DNA of 64,000 nt from Schistosoma mansoni. Its lineage: Eukaryota; Platyhelminthes; Trematoda; Strigeidida; Schistosomatidae. The stretch spans positions 1-64,000 of the forward strand of contig NW_017386155.1 of NCBI RefSeq assembly GCF_000237925.1, written 5' to 3'. Below, piece by piece: positions 36,701 to 46,700 of the stretch (position 1 is its first letter; each line of letters starts with the position of its first letter). A program made the position numbers and the translations under genes. The notes beneath the pieces were generated by a model. That model had not been told where the DNA came from, ran no database searches, and saw only the letters and a program-made list of their open reading frames with translations.

Positions 36701-38731
36701 TCGGCTCCTTTTTGGGCCTCTGGAGGCTTCGTCGAAGTTCTCCGGAAGCCGACTCAACAACAACCAAATCAGATAGATTTGGTGTTATGTAAACCAAAAA
36801 ACCAAGATCTAAGTGGCTTGCGAATAATTTGTTAGTAGTAAGATAGATGTGGATAAATTAACGAAATTTCTCAGAACAGTACAGAATAAATAATACAGGA
36901 ATATCAACAAAATAGTGACTAAGTTTTTAAATAGATACATATGAGGTACAAAATGTAATGATTACCTTTGAGGGTCAAGTTTGGGACGAGGATTCTTGAC
37001 AACACGTTTCGCTGCTCCTTTGGAAATCTTACGTAATTTCTCCAATACATCAATGTCCACCGCATCTGAATACAAAAGAACAATAAAAAAGCGAAAACTA
37101 AAAGGTCAAAATGTTAGCAATCTCTAATCTTCTAGATATTCTGTTATTTGAAATTTACACAGGTTGATGAACTGGTGAATCCTCATCAAATGGGATGGTT
37201 ACGACATGTATTATACATGTCCAACCACCGCTTATATAGATGGAAGATGTTGCCTAGTGAAGTAGGCTGGGAAGAAGCTAGGGGAAACCAAGGTACGGCG
37301 GGACACCAACCCATGAAGTCGTTGACAGTTAAGCTTAAACATTTCGGTAGGTATAGATCATCTGGTTGGGTTCGGCGCGATTGTCGTAACCAATGGGTGG
37401 AGACACTGAGTGATATGGTTCAGGATCGTTACCAATGGTGTAGGAGCACTTACTTTTTATTTTCCCAAGATCCTGAGTTGTAAAACCTCTCTACACATTT
37501 TTTTGTTTTTTATACTTGATTTTTCCTACTACTCGCGATACTTTACAACTTCTATTACTCAGAATGGGATCTCGCTGGGTTAATTTGATGGAGCAACTTG
37601 AACAGATTTATGTCACGTTCTATGTTGATTATGATTGACTGACGGTTGTTCAAACAAAATTTAATGCTGTATAGAATAAAACAGACTAAAGCGCCTACTA
37701 CTATGACATATTACATTAGAGGTGTATGTGTAAAACCCGAACGACAGTTCAGTGATTGAACAAATCAGTTTTCAACAAATACACCACCAGTTTTAAACAA
37801 TTTGCGCTACCTGCTTCGGTTTGAGAAGCCGGACAGTATCACTAAAACCCATCAAAAGAAAATAACTCGCCTCGAAGCTGAATACCTGGTTGTAATGGCG
37901 CAGATACATTTATTACTTTTCTTCTCTTAGATCCTGAGTTTTAAATTATTTTATGCTACAAACCCACTGACTTTTCTACAAACAAACTTTTTGTCGAGTA
38001 TTTTTTACTACCACTGATATTACAACTAATTCTACCATTTTAGTATTAATCTGACAATTTCATCTCTTGCTGTAAAGATGTGGAGTGGTAACTTCAACAG
38101 TGTACGTATTGCTGAGCCAGGCTCTACGTTTCCTATGACTGAATTGGTAGGTAAGTTACACAGACAATTAGCTAATTTATATCGGATCAAATATGTGAAC
38201 TGATATTAGGTTAGTTCGCTTACCATCATCTGCGCCAGACGGCATTTCATGTTGGTTATTAGTATTGTGTCCTTCAAAAATTTCATTTGGTGAGTAAGCA
38301 CGTCGTTTGGGGTCGCGTTTTAAGTCATTTTCACGACGACGGTTTTTTCTCGCATGTGAATCATTAGAATCATCATTGACAATAGATTCTGCTTCATTTC
38401 CAGTAACACCACTATTAGATTCCTGTTCTGATGATTCATAATTTAAACGTCTTTCGTCATCATCATCTGATGACGAAGATTCTTCACCTCGTGGGATTCT
38501 GGTTGATTCAATTGGAGGGATAGAGGACGGTAAATGTGTGGACGTATCAAGATCTGTATAATCATTTTCTTTATCGCTAACATCATCATCATCCAGCATA
38601 ACACGTAATCGATGCCGTGATAGTTTGCCTACTTTTGATGAATAACTCACATTGGAATCATTTAACTCAGAAATACGAGTACTGCTTAGCACACGAGAAG
38701 CAGAGATTTTAGGGGCGATTTCTGTGAACGC
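24727..38731 (-). CDS. TIPIN: TIPIN (Swi3/Csm3 family), first exon missing
   Basis: Partner of Timeless in the fork-protection complex, which stabilises replication forks and helps checkpoint signalling to Chk1 in the nucleus. Exons in reading order: 38224-38731, 36966-37065, 32221-32296, 29358-29621, 26344-26587, 24727-25052. All are GT-AG with matching phases, giving 505 visible residues and a TAG stop. Visible residues 1-169 are acidic, Ser/Asp-rich. Residues ~190-280 are the Swi3 domain, spread over three exons: KNPRPKLDPQR, LLSNKGLPALLEDFKKVKF, KLLFVYEAWSHRLVPRMSF. Residues 367-378 (RAERNKRLALER) match the conserved block near the human C-terminus. The first exon found starts in phase 0 right after an in-frame stop and has no ATG, so an upstream exon must lie between 38.73 and ~40.7 kb; I did not find it. 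The protein is much longer than human TIPIN (301 aa), mostly through the acidic head. Confidence 0.9.
27005..27160 (-). mobile_element. tRNA-headed SINE with third-type hammerhead
   Basis: On the - strand: a head with CTCATTGGACTAACGGTCATG and the B-box-like GGATTCGATCTGG, then CACACTGTTGAGGGATCTCA, GAGACAAAGCAGCTGTC and TAGTGCTTTC (27018-27068). This is the most complete copy of the family here. Confidence 0.65.
27370..27480. repeat. Inverted pair of third-type hammerhead half-elements
   Basis: A - strand copy (AACCAGGAAACAGTGAACAG.. to GGATGGGACT) runs straight into a + strand copy (GAAGAGTCCCATAATACTAT, GAAACAGCAACCCAGTGC). They share the GGGACT.CCGAAGAGTCCC junction. Confidence 0.55.
28015..28140 (-). 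mobile_element. tRNA-headed SINE with hammerhead core
   Basis: On the - strand: an A-box-like CTCAGTGGTCTAGTAGAGG, CACCCTCGAAACTGAGGAGTC where the B box runs into the hammerhead core, then ACGAAACGGTCGTCCGATG. The head-to-ribozyme distance is shorter than in Sm-alpha. Confidence 0.6.
28027..28075 (-). ncRNA. Hammerhead-like ribozyme, second type
   Basis: The - strand core is CTGAGGAG (28062-28069), with GAAAC (28043-28047), a two-pair stem III (AC-GGTC-GT) and the triplet GTC (28036-28038). The fourth base of CTGAUGA is G instead of U, and stem II pairing is weak. Confidence 0.5.
28155..28171. repeat. Short (TA)n run in a TIPIN intron
   Basis: About eight TA units next to the hammerhead SINE at 28.0 kb. 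Confidence 0.8.
29100..29315 (-). mobile_element. Decayed SR2-type RTE fragment beside TIPIN exon 29358-29621
   Basis: CATGGCTCAGTCCAACAGTC, GTTTGCTAGACCCTAACTCT and GTTGGATATATGTAATACATG match the RTE 3' region at 41.99-42.16 kb. It ends about 40 bp from a TIPIN splice donor. Confidence 0.65.
30215..30363. repeat. Palindromic element built on the third-type hammerhead arms
   Basis: Outer arms TTAATAGTTGAATTCATG and CATGAATTCAACTGTTAA, inner arms AACCTGGAAGCACTGG and CCAGTGCTTCCAGGTT, centre with CTAGGATGAAACGGCCGTC. The inner 16-bp arms are perfectly complementary. Confidence 0.75.
30793..31321 (+). mobile_element. ~530-bp non-autonomous retroelement, full copy with 12-bp target-site duplication
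   Basis: The 12-bp direct repeat ACTAAAAATTAA flanks it (30781-30792 and 31322-31333). It has no coding capacity for enzymes. The 5' part includes a strong hairpin (CGAGAG..GGAGAG / CTCTCC.TCTCG near 30827-30847). The 3' end is TGTACCAATATTTATGTGTT followed by AAATAAATAAATAAATAA, shared with the SR2-type RTE in this window, so it probably borrows RTE machinery. It lies in a TIPIN intron. Confidence 0.85.
31925..32030 (-). mobile_element. SINE with third-type hammerhead core
   Basis: AACCAGGAAGCACTGGACAG on the + strand is the signature of a family with copies at 27.0, 27.4, 30.2 and 57.6 kb. On the - strand the order is GTGGATTCACACTG, core, then CAGTGCTTCC. Confidence 0.6.
31931..31987 (-). 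ncRNA. Hammerhead-like ribozyme, third type
   Basis: The - strand stem I CACTG/CAGTG is perfect. The core TTGAGGAG (31973-31980) is followed by stem II GTC-CCATACTAA-GAC, AAAAC in place of GAAAC, and GTC (31947-31949). The fold is kept but the core has substitutions. Confidence 0.5.
32430..32925 (-). mobile_element. SR2-type RTE 3' end in a TIPIN intron
   Basis: The - strand frame 32614-32892 reads MGHVLRMPEHRLPRRSM and RGGQTKTWHQSLKSLTSSL, the RTE C-terminal block. A 3' UTR follows down to about 32430. It is 5'-truncated. Confidence 0.8.
32930..33325. repeat. ~395-bp foldback element with long inverted repeats
   Basis: The left arm GTTAATGTTGGTAATGACTA..GTGAGATTAATGATCAG..AATAATGTAAT is repeated inverted from 33325 back to about 33190 (..GTAATGACTAATATGAAG..). 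Arms are ~130-140 bp with a few small gaps. It lies in a TIPIN intron. Confidence 0.7.
33403..33724 (+). mobile_element. 5'-truncated copy of the ~530-bp RTE-tailed element
   Basis: It begins at GGGAGTTGGAAAACCCTG and runs to the AATATTTATGTGTTTAAATA tail, nearly identical to 31000-31321. 5' truncation with a preserved tail is what target-primed reverse transcription produces. Confidence 0.85.
34676..34800 (-). mobile_element. Sm-alpha-type SINE copy with degenerate hammerhead
   Basis: The - strand carries ATCCAGCGGACAAGTCCC, ATATGACGAGACGC and CTGGATTCCACTGATGTCC. The stems are kept, but the core reads CGGACAA and GAGAC, so cleavage is probably lost. Confidence 0.7.
34825..34980 (+). mobile_element. 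Sm-alpha-like SINE copy, + strand, beside an inverted copy
   Basis: The tRNA-like head has GTCAGTCGATAGCATGTTGG and the B box GAGTTCGAGCCC. Then ATCCAGTTGACGAGTCTC and ATGATGAAAAGC form a decayed hammerhead. It lies head to head with the - strand copy at 34676. Confidence 0.6.
35797..36078. mobile_element. 282-bp MITE-like element, copy 1
   Basis: The ends are imperfect terminal inverted repeats: GAGAATATAATTTGTGGATG and, from the other end, GAGACTATAGTTTATGGACG. The interior has no coding capacity. Same length as copy 2 at 39556 and about 94% identical (17 differences counted by eye). Confidence 0.7.
36440..36800 (-). mobile_element. Possible solo LTR (fossil) in a TIPIN intron
   Basis: On the - strand, ATCTATAAATACC is a TATA-type box, and GTGTTTCTCTGATACTCGTG and CTCTCTGGTGTTCAAGTCGC form a U5-like stretch. 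This is similar in layout to the LTR-like repeats at 19.3 and 23.1 kb. The ends are not defined. Confidence 0.4.
37148..37660 (+). mobile_element. SR2-type RTE 3' end in a TIPIN intron
   Basis: The frame to 37483 reads GWLRHVLYMSNHRLYRWKML, HQPMKSLTVKLKHFGRYR and NQWVETLSDMVQDRYQW, the RTE C-terminal block, and is followed by its 3' UTR. It lies opposite to TIPIN and starts ~80 bp from an exon. Confidence 0.8.
37790..38160 (+). mobile_element. SINE tail and RTE 3' UTR relic
   Basis: Starts with GAAGCCGGACAGTATCACT, like the tail of the tRNA-headed SINE at 60.28 kb. It then has a TACTACCACTGATATTACAA..TGACAATTTCATCTC block shared with RTE 3' UTRs at 51.36 and 54.73 kb. Confidence 0.55.
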
Positions 38732-39555
38732 CTATGATTAATATTAGTAGAGGAAGTGTGAAATTAAAAAGTGAATAATTACCGAGAAACAAAAACAAAG
38801 TCTTTAAATTATTCCTGCTACATGATATTATTAAGTAACAGTACACATGACTATGTTGTCAATTTTGAAAAAATACACGTTGTGTATGAGTTAGTGATAC
38901 TACTCAGATGTTCAGACCGCTGTAGGTAAGTCAGGATGGTTACAGTATTTAGCTTTTATTCATTAAGTAGTTTAAAACACATACTTCATGTAATATGGAG
39001 TTGACAAATGGGAAGGTATACATACTCTATGATTATGACACAATTGCACAACTCATACGAACTATAAAAAAACATTTGTATAATTTTTAAAAATCTGGTT
39101 GAACTGTTTGTACACAACTCCAGGGTCTTTTTTTTATGAAAAAACAACTAAACAGTTGAAAGTACAAAAACAGTACACTGAAGTCTGGAAAACGATTGGG
39201 GACGAATCTCAGGAAAAGTTCCTACTTTTTTCATACATCATGTTGAGAAGTCTACGTGTTTTTGATATAGTGGACAGAACATCAATAAAATTATGTTAAT
39301 ACACAAACGACAAGCAGAAGTTATGTAATCTCTTAAAACGAAACATAGGAAGTACACTTTTGTATTAACATCATGAATATTTAGTAACAAAATGATCAGC
39401 GAAACTCATAGCCGGACACTTTATAGGACCTAGTTAATGTCATAGACTCAGTAAATCAAACAAACACATGAGTTTATAGGTATCAATTACAAGGTTGGGC
39501 TTGTCAGTTTCAAATAAATTGAGCATTGGGTAGAGAGTTGATAATAAATATATGT

Positions 39556-39837
39556 GAGACTATAATTTATGGATGACCTTTGAGCAATACTTATGTGAAC
39601 TTGGGAATGTTCACTTACTAACTAGGAATAGATGATGGTTATAAACCTGTGGGAAGAATAAAGGTTGTGGTTTACAGTCGATGGTTAGGGATAGGGATTA
39701 GATTTAGGGTTTTCATCACGAACTGACATAAGCTGAAATGCCAAGACGCTATTTAGCCAAATGAAAAAAGAATTTCGCGCCGAAACCCAAGATCTATTAT
39801 TGTAAATCTGCTTGATTCGTCCTTAAATTATAGTTTC
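39556..39837. mobile_element. 282-bp MITE-like element, copy 2
   Basis: Terminal inverted repeats GAGACTATAATTTATGGATG and GAAACTATAATTTAAGGACG. It lies upstream of the first TIPIN exon found. I could not define a target-site duplication. Confidence 0.7.
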
Positions 39838-39853
39838 GCCTAAATATATTGTT

Positions 39854-39979
39854 TGTTATATCCCAATGAGTAGAAAAATTGTAGTTCTGACGTTTCGTGA
39901 CTTAATGTAAGTCAATTCTTTAGAGTGAGTAAATAACTGAATTCAGAAATACAATTTTTCTACTCATTGGGATATAACA
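39854..39979. mobile_element. 126-bp element with 37-bp terminal inverted repeats
   Basis: Arms 39854-39890 and 39943-39979 are complementary over 37 bases with one mismatch; the outer end is TGTTATATCCCAATGAGTAG. The 52-bp centre is unrelated. It sits 16 bp from the 282-bp MITE copy. Confidence 0.75.
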
Positions 39980-40094
39980 AAAATTATATTTATTATTAAT
40001 CATACACATGGTTCAGAATCGTTTGCCATGGAACAACTGTATTCATTCTTTGCCTAGTCATAGATACTAAGTTCATAAACTATACTACAGTTTT

Positions 40095-40310
40095 TTACCA
40101 TACAAATAATCTACTTTTTCTTCTCAAAACACATTCTCTTTGCCTAATCTTTTCTACTACCATTAATAATATTACTACTTCTCCTTCGGTGACACCTTGC
40201 CTGGTGATATGACGTGGCGACTTGAACCAACGTACGTACGTCTCAGGATCTAATTTGCATATGAATAACTGACTAACACATTCAAACACGATCGAACCAC
40301 CCAACAACTT
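40095..40310 (+). mobile_element. RTE 3' UTR relic between PPIH and TIPIN
   Basis: CTCAAAACACATTCTCTTTG, ACTACCATTAATAATATTAC and GATATGACGTGGCGACTTG match the RTE 3' UTR family found at 51.3 and 54.7 kb. It has no coding capacity. Confidence 0.55.
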
Positions 40311-40763
40311 ACAAATGGTAGACACAAGTAGTCAGCCAGATAAGTCTATTGCTTATATAATTAATGATGTTGAGTGAAAAGGTTTTATTGCTTCTCTCAC
40401 ACCACTAGTCAGTGAAGATCTTATATCGTAAAATAATTTAACGCTACACAGTGTAAATATGGAATAATATAAAAATATTTCAAATTACCAGATAAACTTA
40501 ATGCACAGAAATTTACTTTAAATAAAGAAAAGAGGCAAATTCATTTATACAAGTATACAGTGAAACAAAAACAGCACACATACGCATAAAACCAATGAAC
40601 ACAGGTCCAAAATAATCACTTATATTTAATTAAAACATTATGATTTGACACACAGAAAACAACAATTAATGTTATACTTTGTACAATACACAAATAAGTG
40701 TAATGATGAAAATAATAATAATAATAATGAATAATTCCAATAAACGGTCATATCCAAGTTGTT

Positions 40764-43700
40764 TTACATTTCTCCACATTGTGATATTAGTACGGGAACT
40801 TTTGGACGATTATTAGCACCAGTTGGTACATTTTCAATTTTCTTTAAAACTAACATCCCATCAACAATTCGACCTGATAAATAAGGAAGAATGTGACTGA
40901 AAATAATATTCGGAGTGTAATGGTTTAAGTTACTGGAATTTAGAAAATTTTAAGAATAAAATGACGAAAACGAATGAGAGCATACATTTTTTTAAAGTGT
41001 TAAATATCTTGGCCAAACAGAAGATCAATTGCGGACCAACTATCTCAGCAACAAAGTCTCTGATTGTGATATTAGTTCAGATCGTTACAGAAGGATTAGT
41101 TGTTTCAAGTTTATAAATACCCCTTGTTATATTTGTGTCCCAAATATAACATAACAAGAATTCAGGTCTTCCTCTTAGCGATCCTTAATCAACTAACATG
41201 AATTAGTAGACTGACGATGAAGTAACTCATAAGAAAACAAGCAGAGCTTGTGTAATGAAGTTTAAGGTGAAATCATTTTATTGCCTGTATTGAAAATCAA
41301 CAGAAAGAAGTAAGATATTCCTCTCAACTAATGAAAACTTCTACTGATAGCAGCTTCCTGCACTATGTAGAATTTAGGAGAAATCCAATAAATTAAGGTA
41401 CATCTTGATTATCGTCAAGATTTCTCAGTTCCCAAACAACAAACAAAAACAAATATCTACACGTAGAAGTTAGAAAAGGTTTAAAAATACTTCACCCAAA
41501 TAAAACTCGGTGGGAAATTTACGGAATGTTCCAGAAAAACATTACATTAGGTGTCATATCTTGAATGAATAATTATTAGGCTTTTTTGATAAATTTAACA
41601 TGTTCCTAGACATCTATGGCATATCAGTCGGTCAGTCACAACGAAGAACTTCCTACGAACGTACATCAGTTCGAGTTGCCATACCACATTAGCGCAGATA
41701 TGCAGTTGTCGATTCAAATCCCATAGTGGTAGAAGCAGTAAAAGTGTAAGCAGTAGTCCGAAAGATCAGGGTTTGAGGATGTTATTGAAGGAGTATAATA
41801 CAGTGAAATAAATTTGTAAAGAGAAAAAAGATAGAGACATGGAGAATTCAGAAGATTAGAATTTGAGAGAACACAAAGAGCGGATGCACCTTCGCCAGTG
41901 CAAACAATTTTGAGCCATGTCATTCAAGGTCTCTAACCATCGGCTGCTATCATCTCGCGGATCCCAACCAGGTAGTCTACACCTACCAACATGGCTCAGT
42001 ACACTTGTCAGTGACTTCATGGGTTTGTGTCACGTTTCGGTCTGGTAGACCCTAGCTTTCTTCCAACCTACTCCTACACCATAAAACATCGCACGTTGGG
42101 GCATTCGGTGGTTGGATATAAGTAACACGTGTTCCAGCCATTTGAATTGATGAAGTTTTATTACTTCATCACTCGATTTGCCATCCTTACCTAGTACCCG
42201 TTTCCTAACAACTGCATTACTCACTCTTTGGTTCCAGGATATATGAGCAACGCATCGAAGACACCTATGATCGAATACTAGTAGCCTACGAATATACTTT
42301 ACTGTTACCGGACATGTTTCACAGTCATAAAGTAGGACGAAACGAACTGCTGCACAGTAAACCCGTCCTTTGGTTGGTAGATGGATATCTCGCCTACGCC
42401 ATAAATGATGCAAGTTGGCGAAAGCTAGACGAGCCTCTCATATCAGTGCTGAGATTTCGTCACATACCAGACCACAAGGGCTGATGAGACTCCCAAGATA
42501 AGTGAGGCGGTCGACACGCTTAACTACTTTACTCCCTATCATTAGTTCGGGCGTCGATGCAACTCAATTCTGAAGTAACATTTTGCATTTCGAAGGGGAG
42601 AATCGCATCGCAAACATGTCTGCATTGTTGCCTATAGTGGTCAGAAGACTCTGTATTTTGTCAGAGTCTTCACCAAACAAAACTTTGTCATCAGCATATT
42701 CTAAGTCAACAAGTGAGTCTCCTGGTAAAAGTTCAACTCCAGGAGATTGAGATGATGAAAGTGTTATCTCTAAAAGCATGTCAACGACAAAGTTAAACAA
42801 GAATGGGGAGAGTGGACAGCCCTGACGAACACCACTTGAGGTAACCAATTCTGATGACAGTTCGCCATAGGCTCTAACTCGACCAGTTGTGTTCGAGTAG
42901 AGAGCCTTTATAAGGTTAATGTACTTCTTTGGTACTCCTTTCAGTGGCAAACACTGCCACAGTACCTCACTATCAAGAGAGTCAAATGCCGCCCTAAGGT
43001 TCAAAAATACTACGATTGTGGGACGTCTGAATACGTGTCTATGTTCTAGGACCTGACGTAGAGTGAATATCTGGTCTATGCAACCACGTCCAGGTCGAAA
43101 ACCAGCTTGGCTTTCTCTGGTCTGCTCTGCACGAGTTTTGGTTAGGCGTCGAAGTTTTATTGAAGCTAATATTTTAAACACTATATTAGTCAAACTGATT
43201 CTTCTGTGATTGTCACAAGAGGACTTTTGTCTTTTCTTATAGACTGCCACAATCAGTGATTGGGACCAGTCAGATGGAATCACGTCCAGTTCCCAGATTC
43301 TACCTAAGACCTCAGTCAATCTTGCTGCTAGTACTGGATCGCCATTCTTAAAAATCTCAGGGGTAAACCTGTCAGGGCCTGCTGTTCTCCCTTGCTTCAG
43401 ATTTCCTATAGCTTTTACAACCTCGTAAAGAGTTGGAGGACTTACATTAACTTGCCATTCAGGTCGACTGGGGATCGTGGGAAACCGAAGTGTGGCTGAA
43501 GGTCAGTTTAAGTAAACCCTAAAGTGTTCTGCCCATTGATCCAATCTCCTGAATTGAGAATGAATAATATATCCATCTTTTTCCGAGATAGTTTCGCTAA
43601 CAGTTGTGTTCCTAATACCGGTTTTCTTAACAAGTCTGAACAGTTGTCTGCTGCTACATATTGCGGCTGCCTTTTCCATCTCTCTTGCTTTCGCTACCCA

Positions 43701-46700
43701 TATGAGGGCCACACATAAACCAATAAATATCTTTAACTCATTCAAGTAACCTTAGCTCTGGAAACAAAGCTGATTTTCACACTTCTGATCTTCTGTTTGG
43801 AAATCAAGATTAAAAGAATTATAGAGGACTAAAAAGCTATAGGTAAGTTGATCTCAAAGCATATTGCTCGTTCACCCAACAGCAACCGGTCTATTATGAA
43901 ATGTTAGTCTAAAAATTCGAATAAATCTTCACAATTAAGTAAAGAGATAGTAAATACCATGTTCCGTATCTTCATGAAGGATTGATGATAGTTTAAAAAA
44001 AGAAATCGAATTTCAATGACCCGACATTTTAGACACTGAGTTATCTGTTTACATCTTAACGATCTAAAAGTGGTAACTGCCCTTTTTTTTAAAAAATCAC
44101 TAATAGTGATAATTGAAACTAACCAACAAATAAAAGAAACGAGTTTGCATTTAGGCAATATGTTTAGGGCTTTCTGATGATACGAAAATAGAAATTGAAG
44201 TGATTGTAATGACAGTGTATAGATTTTCGTAGTCATACATTAGTACACATATGAACTGTTTGCAAATACACTGAAGGAAACAGAGAACAAAACCACCTCC
44301 GATATCATATGAAATTTCCTAATTGGAAGAAAGATACATGTTTATGAAAGAGTTGTACGTATTTGTTCGGTTTTGTTGGCCAATAAAACCTTCCTATACG
44401 TTCTCATTTTTCACAGTCAAGTAGCTCGTTAGAGAATACATACAAGCAGTAAGCTCATGCAATCGTAGAATATAACATCTCAACAATTAGAAACATATTA
44501 GTGGGTTGGAACATACATATTAAAAAAAGGGTGGCTCACCAGATATGAACACTTGTTGTCAATGTATTATATTCATAAACTGAAAATATTTCTCAAGACA
44601 CAAATTGACGAACCACAAATAAACTCACCGAAAACCACATGTTTCCCATCGAGAAAGTCACAAGGGGCACAAGTAATGAAGAACTGGCATCCATTTGTAT
44701 CACGACCACTATTCGCCTAAAAGAGAATAAATTTGAAAAATGTGATTAAACTAGACAGTTAAAAATAAAACTTAATACTCAATAACTATCATCATCTTGT
44801 TTACTTGTAGAACAAAATACTTTAGATATGAGATAGTTAGATAAGCTTTCATTTAAGTCATATTGCTTTTCCCTAGTGTATGTCAAGGTCTACTGATCCA
44901 GAGGCTGCTGCTTCAGTAGCTATTCTCACATGCATTTGTTGTTGTTTATGGGATAGAAGAGCTAGGTCATCTGCGAAGTCCAAATTGTCCAGCCATATCT
45001 AAGTTGTCCATTGTAATCCGTGCTTTCCCTGGGATGTGGAGGTTATTATGATCCAATCGACAGCCAGAAAAAAGAGAAAGGGGAAGAGTAGGACGGGTTG
45101 TCTGAAAACGGTCTTCACATGAAATGAATATTGCAGTTGCTTTTATGTCTGATTCAGTGCTTAAGATTCTCATATTTCTATCTCTTCCTGCTTCTGTTGT
45201 CACTGCTTGGTCTTCCACTTATTTCTGATTGTCAGCTCTAATGCTCTTCTTCACTTTCATGTTTGCTTCTGTGTTTTCATTCGATGCCCTGGCTTTCGCT
45301 GCTCTTGTTCGGCTGTCGCTAATTACTGTCTTCTTATCCTTTCTGTCTTGAATCTTGTTCAGGGTTTTCAAAGAGATCAATTCCTTATGATGTTGCTTCT
45401 TGCGGCCCAGCACCTCCTGACACGTTGGAGTTAGTGTTCTTTTAATCCCTTCAGGTTTTTCTCCTTGGTAGTTTCATCTTCTTTGAGTAGATCTTGAAAG
45501 GCCTGTAACCTGTTGTTGAGATTTATTTTCAATCCATTGAGTTTGTTGGTGTGTCGAAGGAAGGTTGTATCAGGTTTTTAAATGCTGTCTCCCCAGTTGT
45601 CCAGTGTTCTTTAGCTTCAGTTTCATCTTGGTCACAACCAGGTGGTGATCTGAAGTGATATCAGCTCCTTTATTAGTTCTCACGTCTTCTATTGACCTTC
45701 CGAATTTTTTGCTGATGTAAATATGATCGATCTGGTTCTCTGTAGTGTGGTTCGATGAGGTCCATGTAGATTTTTGCATGTTTGTAGGGGAATATATTGC
45801 CGCCAACAACTATTTTATTGAACGCACATAAATTTGAAAATCACTCGCCATCTTCATTCTTTTCTCCTAGTCAGTCCATATCGTCCTTTGATATCTTTAT
45901 AAGCCGTGTTGTCGATTCCGACTTTGACGTTCAGGTCTCCATCAGGACGGTCAGGTCCTTTCCTGGGCATTTCTTTACGATTAATTGCAGACCCTCGTAA
46001 AATTGACCTTTACCATCTTCATTGCTATAATTGGTCGATGCACATAACTGGATAAAATTCATTACGATCAAATCCTTCCTTTTGAAGAATGCTTTGGTGA
46101 TTCTGGATCCATGAGTGCTCTTAGTGTTTTTTAACAGCATCAGTTTAATTCCTTGCGTGTGCAAACATTTTCTTCTTCATGACCAGAATACAATAGCATC
46201 TCTCCCGAATATAATCTTTTCTGTCCAACTTGGGTCCAATGGGTTTCACTTATTAAGAACACCCTCAAGTTGTATCTACTCATTTCTGTAATTGTTTGAT
46301 TGGTCCTGACAGTCTTCCACATTACGCGGACTTTTCATGTACCCATATTATTGTTGCTTTGGTTGTCAGAAGGGGATCAGCCTCGTGAGTTCCGAAGAAT
46401 CTCGGCTCTCACCATGAGGCGTCACGACTCTTCTAAATAAAAATCCTTCAACTCTTAGGGCAAAGTTTAAATGGTTCAAATTGTTTGGTGTTTTTGTAAG
46501 GTTGTTTTCTACGGGATTGGATTGCTGACCCAATGTCCAACCCTCCTTTATTCAGGCTTATGACCGTAAGTAACCCGAGGTTGTTGCTTATACTACTTGT
46601 TAATATTCAGTAGTCAATTGCATCTCTAATAATTTCTGAACGTATGATTACAAACTTTTACCAGTGCAAACAAGTATAATGTTTTAAACTGAAAAAAAAT

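Noticed and set aside
38177-38692. Stand-alone 171-codon acidic protein
   Set aside because: The start is GTG and the 3' end runs past a good donor. Its phase fits the next TIPIN exon, so it is an exon.
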